Part shown: piece by piece, positions 51,901-62,065 of the stretch
Numbering within the stretch: the first letter of the stretch is position 1
Layout of the letters: every line of letters begins with the position of its first letter
Source: Sisyra terminalis
Taxonomy: Eukaryota > Arthropoda > Insecta > Neuroptera > Sisyridae
NCBI GenBank assembly: GCA_958496175.1
Contig: OY292277.1
Coordinates: 39,257,050 to 39,321,049, forward strand
Direction of reading: 5' to 3'
Length of the DNA: 64,000 nucleotides
The notes under the pieces: model-generated
Databases searched by the model: none
What the model was told of the DNA's origin: nothing
What the model saw: the letters and a program-made list of their open reading frames with translations, nothing else
Made by a program: the position numbers and the translations under genes

Positions 51901-52618
51901 TATATGTTATGTATTGTATAAATAATGTTCCGTTATGTTTTTACATATTTTACTATCTTATTGGTAACTACAGAAGTCACGGTAATAATATTACTGGTTT
52001 TTCTTAAGAAATAACTAATCCAAATTCAATTAACGATTATTTAACAGCCTATTTCGATTCAAGAAGTTTTGTAAACTTCAAAGTTGGTGCAGTCCGATGG
52101 TGTAAGGCCTTGAATTTATGATGGAAGCAAAATTACTCCCCAATTAAACTGGAATTTTGTATGTTTAGTTCAAGATATACATAGTTTCAAACTATTATAA
52201 AAGAAAACAATTTTATTTTCCAATTTTCCAAATCTAGGTTTTAATTCTTCCACTTTAGCCTTTAGACATCATTGTCAATAGTTTGCGCAAAACAGCGCAA
52301 AATCGAGCACAACTAAAAATGAAGGTGGTCTTAAAAAATCTTCATTCTATGTATTTTAATCTATGTTTTAAGTAAACGAAACATGATATGGTGTAAAAAT
52401 TTCTATGGTTAACACCTGATAATCGTCATGCAGGAAAATATATTCATTTTTTCATAAAATTTCATAAGCTTTCATATATTTTTCTTTAGATTTTTTCTCT
52501 AGATATTTAACCTTAACAAGTCTGTAATTTGGTTGTAAATTGCACTTTTTCTGACATTTTCTCAACATAATAAGAAAGTGTAAAATTTAGAATAATCTTT
52601 CTACACTGCTAAGCTTTA

Positions 52619-52830
52619 CAGTAGTGTTTCTTAACCGAGAATGCTCGCACCTCTTGGGGTGCGGGAAGGCATTTTCGGGGGTGCGGGGGAGCCCGTTAAA
52701 CATAATAGATTATTTAATTTTTTGAAAATAAATTTCCATAAAGGTCACAAAAAAAGTATTTTCCTAAATTAAAAAATCAAATCACATTTTTAAATGGAGT
52801 GCGGCTCATTGAAAAGGTTAAGAAGCACTG
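52619..52830. mobile_element. hAT-like MITE, 212 bp
   Basis: The termini CAGTAGTGTTTCTTAACC and inverted CAGTGCTTCTTAACC form imperfect inverted repeats, the left one with a 2-3 nt insertion. Inside the left end is a G-rich tract (GGGGTGCGGGAAGG, GGGGGTGCGGGGGAGC), strikingly unlike the surroundings. A clean 8-bp target duplication is not visible. No ORF is present. Confidence 0.65.
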
Positions 52831-54510
52831 CTCTAAAGTTTCTTAAAAAATTAATACGTCATTTTAAGAGAAAAGTTTATCTAAGAGCATATACAAGAAA
52901 AATGGCTGAAGTTTATAATTTTATATAACTAGAAAACATTGATAAATTCAAGTAATGGTAAACAGGGTGAATTGTGTTCCCCCTCATTCTTATAATACCT
53001 TGTAACAACACTTTATTTAATAAATCAAAAGTATAATTGTAATTTGTAAAGAAAAAATTGTAGGCCAAATCATGACAAAATTTTTCAATTATTTCGAAAA
53101 TATTACTTTTCTTTCTGGTTAATATTTTCGTTACGTCCATGCCAAGGTAGTAGATAGTAGGAAAAAGCTAATCTTATAACTTATAATGTATTCCTTAAAA
53201 CTGTAATTCTTTAATAATTTTGAAAATTTTGAAATTACCTTATAAAATAAGATTTAAAGAGAGTTCCATTGATTGAATATTCTCAAATCATTAATATAAA
53301 GGAACCAACTTTTCATCTTTCATTTCCCTGCTTTGATTATAATTTTAACTAAATTTGTGTAGCATTGAAATTTTTTCATTCGTTTTAAATTGGATTATTG
53401 CAGAAAAATTTAACTTTATACCTGTTTTAAAACATTTAATATTATACGCAAAAAACAAGCAAATATGAAAACAAACAATACTCAAATAAAAGTAACCGTA
53501 GCAAACTAAACAATTATTAACTCCATAAAATAATTACAATTAAAACTTTTACACTCTACATGAATCCATTAGGTTAGTTTTTCATTTGGAAACCGTAAAA
53601 ACTTGTAATTAACAATTAAGCGCTGAATTGAAATACACGAGCGATTGCGCTTCGTTTTACTTTATCCTCTTATAGCGAAAATTGGCTTTGCTAGTTTTCG
53701 AGATGAAGAATATATATAAATGCAACAATTTGTAATACATATATGAAAAAAAATGTATAAATCAAGTGAATAAAGAGAGTTTAAATATAAATCGAGGTGT
53801 TTTTGAACCATTAGTATTGGGTGATATTGAGACAAAGTATCTGTTCAAATTCGTAAAAATTCACAACTCGTATATTCCATTTGAAAGTTGCTTGCTTCAT
53901 ATACCTGTGAGGATAAAAAAGTTTTTGTCGGAGTTGAAATTGAGACGGATTCGAAATGAATCTCTGAGGAAAGTTTTTATGAGTGAATTTCATCCCCTTA
54001 AAAATGAATCATTGTGGCCTATATTGCTAGCAGATGTTGCGTGTTTTCATTTTTTTTCCCTCGTTTTGTCATTTACACTTGTTTCAAATCTGTGACGACT
54101 TTGCATCTAGGGCAAATTTACAATGAAATTTTAATCGACAAGACAAAGGAAAGTTGACGAAACGAAAACATTTTTCACGAAACGTGAGCTGTTTTAAGCA
54201 TATTGAAAGAGTTAAACTTAAGTGGGGCAACCGTAGTGTTGGATTTTTATTGTATCAATTATTATTGGTATAACAATTGAATGATGCGGTACCAAAGCTT
54301 TTAAACTAAATATTTAATCGTTCCCCTTTCATTGATTCTTAATAATTGAACGTTGAGCTTTTCTAATTACTTACTGATTTCCCTATTATTCTGGAATCAT
54401 GAAAGAGCTGGGGAAAAAAGTAGCCTTTCCCATAAATATAAAGTTTTCATTCAAAATCCTTTATATTTAACTCTTAAACATATTTTATTTAAAAATTAAT
54501 GAATAATCAT

Positions 54511-55215
54511 AAATGTCCTATGACTCAATTTCTTCTCTATTGCGACGCGTTTCAATAGTTTTTGGCTGTCATCATCAGGTAATGATTATTTTGTCAGTTG
54601 TAAACAAATTTGACATAGATTGTTTGTTTTATATAATTTATCGTTAAGGATGAAATTTGGATATAGTTTATATGCTTTGTAAATTTCATAATCTTCTAGG
54701 GTGTTCATATGTGATCCTTTCTGGCAAATATGTAGTGGCTTAAAATTTGTTTCGAAATTTAAGATTGATGAATTTTGTCATAAAGGTGTTTTGTAAAATT
54801 TGAAGTGGTTGTTTAAGTAGGTTTCTTGGGTGTATGTTCCTAATTTCATGGTCCGAAAGATCTATCAGTTTGGTCAATGTAGAATTTTTCACAGGAACCA
54901 CATTTAATTTTATATATTTCGATTTTATTTTTCGATGTAATTTGGTTGTTCTTCAATGGTTTCAGAACTTTCATCATGTTGTTGTTGGTTGAAAATGCCA
55001 TATTGAAGTTATTTTATTTTAGGAAGTTGGCGAATGTATGACTTAATATATTATTGAAGTTTGATTTTATATATTTTTTATTTTCTTTAAGTGGAGTTGG
55101 AAGAATGGATTTTTTAGTAAATTTCGATATGATTTTGTCTACGATTGAGCTGTTGAAAACTGTTGAAACGCATCGTAATAAAGAATGAGGAAGAAATTGA
55201 GCCAAAGGACATATA
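54511..55215 (-). pseudogene. Penelope-like element fragment: C-terminal ORF with degenerate GIY-YIG domain and inverted terminal pieces
   Basis: The minus strand from about 55175 reads SSIVDKIISKF, a Lys-rich linker and NNILSHTFANFLK. After one stop it continues NNFNMAFSTNNNMMK, IEIYKIKCGSCEKFYIDQTD. This is the PLE endonuclease N-terminus, where intact relatives have GIYKL-x-C...YIGQT; here it is EIY and YID, so catalysis is unlikely. After frameshifts the end reads LHICQKGSHMNTLEDYEIYK, and the frame stops at TAA (54588-54586). CCTGATGATGACAGCC...TTGAAACGCG follows at once. The left end (54511-54560) and right end (55140-55215) are inverted relatives (GAAATTGAGYCAWAGGACAT), typical of PLE insertions. 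It is 5'-truncated, with no RT domain. Confidence 0.8.
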
Positions 55216-58200
55216 TTTTGATTTATTAATTTATTTATTGTGACTCGGAAATAAATAAAGTATCTAACAATTTACTTATAAACTTCTTTTACTATTTTTG
55301 GAACATTTATGGTTTTCTAGAAGACTAAACTTAACCTTCGTAATATTTACAAACTAGATGTGAGAATTTTACAAAAGTTAGTTAGGTATTCTCGTAGGTT
55401 AAAACCATTAATTATGGACAAATTTAATCGCAAAAATTTGATTAAAATCTATAGTAAATACAATATAATTGACACATGCTCTTTTTTTGAACGTCAATAT
55501 CTGGTAACATTGTATTTTACAGTTTGTTTTTACTTTAATTCGTGAATAAATTGAGCTATAATGGTTCTGATCAACGCTGACGTGCCTAATTCACGTGAAT
55601 ACCGTTAATTAAACCAAGCTAAGAATCATCTATGAGAAAAAAAAATGATTAATATGTTGCAAGTTATCCCTGAATTTTCTACTGTGATACCTGTGGGCTG
55701 TACTTGTGTCAATGGTAAAGATTAGTACGAGTATGTACACTAATGTATAAGGCTTTGAAATATACTTTTTAAGACTTAAATATATTGCATCCCCCAAACA
55801 ACTATTAAAAGAGTCACTACAATGCTTGGTTGGCGGCTGTGACTTCATATCTTCTAAAAATAATTATTTAAGGTTTGGCTTTGGTTCCTCCAAAATTTTC
55901 CAACTCCACGGCTATGACCTTTGGTTCTTACTCCACATCCCTAGCTTAGGTCTCGTTAAATTTAAAACTATCCCTAGTGCATAGTATTGATATGAAAAAT
56001 TTAAATTGATTAATTTGATGTTAAAGAATCAATAGGTCCTGTTCAGGCTTTTATAAGTAATTATCTAAAGATAATCCTCAAATAGACATGAGATATGTCA
56101 ATATTATCTACTCTTTGTTTCGAATATATTTCTCATATCGACCAAAAATAAAAAAAAAGCATATCAAACTAGTTTAGTTATAATATTTGATTACAGGATT
56201 AAAGATTGGTAAAGTTTTACATTAAAAATTAATCGTATTTTATAAATTTAATCTCTAGGTATTAAAAATTCATCAAACTTATTTGAAAGATAAGTTTGAA
56301 AACTGAATTATGTACATTGTATTCTCACTTGATATAAATTAATTTAGAATATTTCAAAAGAAAAAGAAAACTTTAGTATTATATGACCGAAAAAAGTTAA
56401 AAGCTCAATTGTGGTTTAGCGCGGCTTGGATAAAAAATATTGACTATGTTTTAACACTATATTTGCAAAAATGTATTCACTTCTTGGCTGTTTTCCAAAA
56501 ACCAAAGAACGGAGATTTGTGATTCAATCCTTTACAGAAACTTTATTTCCCTTCTATTCCATAAAGTTATTATTAAGGAACTCGAAAACAACGAGTGCGC
56601 TCGTTTTTTAAGCACCAGGTTTTGAGAGCTTAAGCTGTTTTGAATTGAATTTATTATGAGGAAAAATAATTGTAAAATAATGCTTTTTTCTACTCGACTC
56701 CATTTATATTTTATTTATCCCCATTAAATTTTCACAATGCATTTATTTGGGTCCCCACTTCCCATTCCGTTTTAACAAGCGTTTAATAATTTTTGTGTAA
56801 AACTTTGTACACTATTGATCAGGCAATATTGTTTTATAATTAAAAAATATTTTATTAGTTTTATTTTTTTTAACAATTTTCAATGGTAAAATGCAGTGGT
56901 GAATAGGAATGACGGGTAATATTTTTGCTATTATTTTTATTTAAAATTAAAATAGGGTAGGTGCAATTTTTTAATCAAGGAAAAAATGTTTGCATATTTT
57001 TATTTAAGCCGCATTGTTTGTCAATAAATGTAACCATAAATTTTCCGGTTTTTAACCAATTTTTCAATTTTTAAACGTTTTGTATATTTTTAAATGATGC
57101 TAAGTAGTTTTATATGTAAATTTTTGTCAAGTCTGACTTCCTTTTTGTATCAATGCGCGGGAATTTATTTTGAAATTGTAAAGCGACTTAAGCACTATTC
57201 TATATAAGGCGTGGCTGTTCTTAATAAAACAATAAAAAATAATAAACAATATTTCTTATTTAGAACATTAGAGTTTACTTTCTTTACTCCTACATGTTTT
57301 TTAAGTTTCAAAATATGGAGAATAACTATTTAAACCACATAATGTGGTATGAAATTTGGTGGTAGATTTCAATTACGTTGATTTCAATTATTATATAAGA
57401 AGGGGATATATGTAAGAAGGACAGACTATAAAGTTGGTATTTCAGATACAACCACTAAATAGCTGGTGTTTATCCCAAAATTCATAAACTTCTGTAGAAA
57501 TATTCAACTTGTGGGCCACATGGTACATATTATACTCAAAACTTATATTTTTACAGAAGCATTGGATTAACGTTTGTGTACCTATTACTACAAATAGTAT
57601 ATGAAATATTTGGTTTTTTATGCTCTTATTTTTTACTTTTAGGATGTGCGATGAAAGAACCCTCGCGAATATTAAAAATTTTATTCGATTTAAGCTTGAA
57701 GTGGCAAAAGCACAAGGTTGAAAATATGGATAACAGCTAAAGAAGTATTGATTGACATACGGATATTTCAAACTTATTTTTAAATGATATTTTAAAAGAA
57801 GTAGTAGTGATATTTGTGGTAAGCAAAAGAATAATTTTTATGTTAAATAGTTGAATAGTTTTTATGTCCAAACCTTGTTTAACTAGATAATTAGACATAA
57901 GAAAAATGGGATTAGGAAGTTTAATAGTAGGAAAAGAATGTTAAAAATAATTAAGTTTTAATAATTAAACAAAAGTAAACAAAACTTAAAGAAAAATAAC
58001 ACAAAAATTTAAAAAATGATGCAGGAATTGATTGAGTTAAGTATGCTAAGGAAATGCCTAATTTTTTACCACAAACATTTAACAAAATAGTTAAGTTGTC
58101 ATCTTTCTTAAATATAATAAGTACAAAAAGATATAAAAGATAATTTCAATAGAAATTTATCTAAGAAGAAAATTGCTTTTGAGCTAGTTGAAATCGAGTA

Positions 58201-58253
58201 AGAATTAAGCTTTCAAAATATTTGTTGTAGTTGGTAAAACTTTTTCTACATAC

Positions 58254-58399
58254 CAGTTGATGATGTGACCAGTAGAATTGGTGGGAACCACAGAAGCAGA
58301 TGCAAGAGATGAGTCTTCATCGTTGGTGTGTGACAATTTCAGTTTGTGTTTTAATCGAATTTCCTAGTGCTATTGTACGTTGTCCTTGTTGAAAATTTC
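58254..58399 (-). CDS. dpr12: dpr12-like: start exon with 5'UTR and signal peptide
   Basis: This is the first coding exon of a Dpr-family Ig cell-surface protein. On the minus strand a pyrimidine-rich acceptor (TTTTGTCTTGCAG, AG at 58401-58400) is followed by about 79 nt of 5'UTR with an in-frame TGA. The ATG at 58320-58318 has A at -3. It opens 22 codons plus one base: MKTHLLHLLLWFPP, then ILLVTSST, a classic hydrophobic signal peptide. The exon stops at a strong donor, G|GTATGT (58253). The leftover G gives phase 1, exactly what the Ig exon at 13330 needs; the joined codon would be GCT (Ala). The acceptor before the ATG means at least one more 5' non-coding exon lies further right, probably outside the window. 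The splice and phase match is seen directly. Assignment to dpr12 rests on the downstream Ig exons. Confidence 0.82.
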
Positions 58400-58797
58400 C
58401 TGCAAGACAAAACAAACATATAAATGTTTTACAAAAACAGGACCTTACAGGACATTGGGGTTTATGCGTGCAATTGACGCACAACAGTCATTGCCTACTA
58501 TCCCTTTTCAAATTCAAAAAGGGTAATAATGGCTTTCAGCACTTTGTAATACACTCCAATATCGCTTGTCGTGTCTTGTGTTACAGGGTTTCGTTCTGGT
58601 GGTGAAAGTTTAAAAGCAAAACTTTCATAAATACAGAATATAAAATGGTGCATATGTGAAATGGCTTGTATGGTTTTTCATCATAATAATATCAGACGAG
58701 AAGCTCGGGCGCCTCTAGTAAAATTTTCTCAATGGGGTACTCTTTCAGGCGCGCGGGATATCTCCATCGTGCATAGAAATGTCCTATCAGAGCTGAA

Positions 58798-58863
58798 TGC
58801 ATAATGCAACCGCCTTCCGCAATCCTTTTCGCACAATATTATTACACAATGTTGCATTATGCA
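58798..58863. promoter_or_regulatory. Inverted 13-mers next to the dpr12 start exon
   Basis: TGCATAATGCAAC (58798-58810) and its exact reverse complement GTTGCATTATGCA (58851-58863) are 40 nt apart, in a compositionally richer stretch (58680-58900) about 0.4 kb upstream of the ATG exon. Each half is itself near-palindromic (TGCATWATGCA). This suggests paired protein-binding sites (POU or bZIP-like words) or a stem; function not established. Confidence 0.4.
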
Positions 58864-59429
58864 CTCGAATAACAGTGATGGGATTTTATTCGTACGGTCA
58901 TTTTGTCGACATTTTTCATTTTCATTACCCAATAGAGAGGAACGTATTGAATAGAAAAAAGCAATTGGGCGATTATATTATTTTGCGCTGTTTACGTTTG
59001 GGGACAAGATGGGTTCTTTTCAAAATTCTAAAACTAATTGAATCGAAACAATATTATTGAGTCTGAACTTTGAATATAAGCTCGATAATCAAATGTGCTT
59101 TTGTAGACAGAAACTCGCATCGTTTCATCGGTTTGTATATGTGCTACCGTCCATTTATTACGTCCGGACGAGCGAACGCAAAAGTTGTCGTAGTCAATCG
59201 ATTAAGAAATTGCTAACACATCAGATTTAAACGAGAATGGAATATAGCTAAACTTTAATAATACAGGTATTTTGTATCTACCATATATCCAATACAATTT
59301 TACAGAGACCCCTAAAATTGTTAATATGGTACAATCATTTAAGGAATCTATTGATCTACCCATAAGCTTTAACAATATTTTTTGAATATCAGATAAAACT
59401 TTAAATTGTAAATTGTTTATTGAAAATAA

Positions 59430-59452
59430 AATAAAATAATAATAATAATAAT
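59430..59452 (+). repeat. (ATA)n/(AAT)n simple repeat
   Basis: AAAATAAAATAATAATAATA; simple sequence. Confidence 0.8.
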
Positions 59453-59548
59453 TTTACAAGGAACCTGAAAATACAGATTGAAGTTCAATTGAAAAGTAAT
59501 TAGATGTTCTTTAATCTTACAATATGCATATTTTTGCAATAGATTTAA

Positions 59549-59564
59549 TATCGATATATCGATA
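59549..59564. promoter_or_regulatory. Tandem TATCGATA octamers
   Basis: TATCGATATATCGATA is two perfect TATCGATA octamers end to end, the consensus DNA-replication-related element bound by DREF in Drosophila. A third ATCGAT lies at about 59583. Whether this insect uses it is unknown. Confidence 0.35.
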
Positions 59565-59719
59565 CAAAATAACAGCTTTAAATCGATATCCCCAAACAAC
59601 TCAAATAACAATAAATATATGGTACAAAAGCTATATTTCTAGATGCTGTCATATCAGTGTATACTTTAATAGATTTAATACTTTACATAGAAAAAGTGAA
59701 TAATAGATTTTGGGGAATG

Positions 59720-60280
59720 GACAATAAGTATTAATTCAAGAAATTAAAGGCAGAATAGAGCTAAAAGACCATCATTTAAGAACTGGCAAAAAATGGTAAC
59801 CAACAGAGCTATGAGAATTCCTTTAAGAACACTTTTATTACCTTGTTATGTCTTTCGTATGTTATCTTATGGGAAAAAAGCATGAACCTGACAAAAACCA
59901 CCCAACCATACTAAAATAATGTGCAAGAGAATTGAAGCTTTTGAAATGTGGGCTTACCAAAGAATGTTAAGGATATCGTAGATGGACAGGATGAATAATG
60001 AAGTAGCTCTACGACATATAAAGAAAAAGAGAGAGATATTTAATATCATAACAAGAAAAAGGCTAGAATACTTTGCCCACGTAATGATAAATCCGAAAAA
60101 AAGGTTCCATATTGTAAGTAAAGGAAAAATAGAGGGAAAATCACCATGGTTTGAAAATCTTCGTCAATGGTATGGAGTAAATACTACAAAACTGCTAAGA
60201 TCCACTGTGAACAAAATGAGGATCAATTACTATAGGAGGATATGGCACGTAAAGAAGAAGAAGACGATAGATGTAGTATT
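59720..60280 (+). pseudogene. Non-LTR retrotransposon C-terminal remnant
   Basis: Starting near 59740 the frame text reads EIKGRIELK, then, with breaks, LMSYGKK-like words. At 59931 it reads IEAFEMWAYQRMLRIS followed by a stop. Beyond that a 165-codon frame (59982-60479) begins MDRMNNEVALRHIKKKREI and continues RKRLEYFAHVM, KGKIEGKSPWFENLRQWYGV. This is the post-RT tail (EVL-x-RI...KLEYLGHVMR...GKIEGKR...SWLKNLRQW) of common insect endonuclease/RT elements. After about 60280 the frame runs on into unrelated AT-rich sequence, so the 165-codon ORF is not a gene. Confidence 0.8.
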
Positions 60281-62034
60281 ATGCCAGTTCATTAAATCAT
60301 TAATCATTAAATCAGTTCAAGTATACGATTGTAAGCAATGCAAAATTCGTATCTGTATTAAATTAATTTTACGTATACTAGGTAGACAATATTTTTTAAC
60401 ATCTATTAGATTGAACAAAAGACTGCATTTTCAATTGCATATATTATATGAAATTTCTGCAGTATTTGATGAGATTTGATCAAAAATCACTTTCAAAAAG
60501 GTTTATATAAGTAGTTGATAAAACATTTATATTTTTGCTACATCCCATAAAAATTATCACTTCTGAACTATTCTGAGAGGAAATGGACTTAAACGTGATG
60601 AAAGGAGAAGGGAAACTAGAAGATCCCAAGAAAATAAGAAGACGAATTGAGGTACTGGATTTATGGAAACCAAAAATGTACTATAACAATTTTAATCTTG
60701 CCAGGGATAGGGACACTGGAAAGAAGAATTCTACCCCGTGAGAAATTGAACTGCCGTCCAATTGGCTTAGAAACCGAAAAAAATCATACTTCACCTCTAC
60801 CATAAACTATCGTATCTCTTCACAATTATTAAATAATGCAAATATTTTCATTTTTATTCAAGTAAAGATTTCAATATAAAACAAAATATCTTTTTGGTTA
60901 ATCACCAATATCATCAATTTGGTTAATCATCAACAATCAATCATAAAATCATCAATATTGTTTATCAACCTGCATAAGTATATTACTTATTTAGTTTTTG
61001 AAGAAATATATAATTTTTAAAATTTTATTGCACCATTAATTCTTTGTCTAAACTTTGAGAACCTCTTGTTTAAAATGTTCAATTACATAATATAAGCCCT
61101 TACTAGGTTCCCATAGTGTTTCGTAGTTAGGTTAGTCTTTGATCGAAACCATATTGAAATTTGTAAAACAAGTGCCCTTTTTTTCAATAGCGCCTACCAC
61201 CATAAAGGATTATTTATTAGAGACAATTAACAAAAATAGAACATTCTGGAGAACTAATTTCTTAAAATGTTATTTTTAATAAAAAAATTGAGAAATTTCC
61301 AAAAATATTTTAGCAAATACGCATTTTCACTAAATTTAAGGGAGTAAATTTACTAATTGAACATAAACAGTATTATTAGAGTAGTTATTGACTTAATTTT
61401 GCTTACAGCATTTCCGTACATGATGGGTTTCCAATTTGTGTTGATCTTCTCATTAATTACTAAGCTAAAGGCTTTTAGTCCTTTAAAACAAGATAAACAT
61501 TAAGTTGGGTGAATGATTATGTAGAAAAAAGAGGCCGCAATCACTTCTTAATGTAAATGCTATTTTAAGGGATGATAAAATAAACCCTTAATGGTGTATA
61601 ATTAATTAAAGTTATAATAAATAACACCAATAAGCAAATAATGTTGTAAAGCTCAAGTGAGAAATGGGGAAGTATTCAGATTGAGGCTCTAATTAAACCA
61701 ACATAATTGTATTAAAATACGATTTAATGGAGCAATATATAATTATTTATGAAACAGATTTGATATTGAAGGGATTTTGGTTAAATGACGAATAATAAGT
61801 TAATAATTTTAAATGGTTTCCACTTTGTACAGCACCTTTTTTGGATTCCATAATAAAAACGATTTTTTTGTAAAATTAAATTACTTTTGTCCAAATGTCC
61901 TTACGAAGAAACTAATTGGAGACAAGTGTAAATGTAAAATTTGGAATGATGATGCCTTTTAGGAGCCATTATACATGTGAGAATTGACCACTTTGGGCAC
62001 AACGTCTGGTGGCTAAAAAAGTACTAGGTTTTGT

Positions 62035-62065
62035 GTGCACATATATATATATATATATATATAAC
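62035..62065. repeat. (AT)n microsatellite
   Basis: About 12 AT units after GTGTGCAC. Confidence 0.95.

Larger units (their letters stand above)
45613..58253 (-). other. dpr12 intron between start exon and candidate linker exon (about 12.6 kb)
   Basis: Its donor is GTATGT at 58253; the far end depends on the candidate exon at 45475-45612. Content: a SINE copy, a duplicated dispersed repeat, a PLE foldback at 51.6 kb, a hAT-like MITE at 52.6 kb and a PLE coding fragment at 54.5-55.2 kb. From 55250 to 58250, and in 47700-50280 and 52850-54500, I see no gene. The 109-codon frames at 53766-54095 (+) and 57442-57771 (-) have no recognisable domain. Confidence 0.55.

Noticed and set aside
53766..54095. 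109-codon plus-strand ORF
   Set aside because: No recognisable domain and no splice or codon evidence.
57442..57771. 109-codon minus-strand ORF
   Set aside because: No recognisable domain and no splice or codon evidence; I could not connect it to dpr12 by phase.
59982..60479. 165-codon ORF as an intact host gene
   Set aside because: The first 100 codons are a retrotransposon C-terminal tail and the rest is AT-rich read-through; upstream parts of the same protein are broken by stops.
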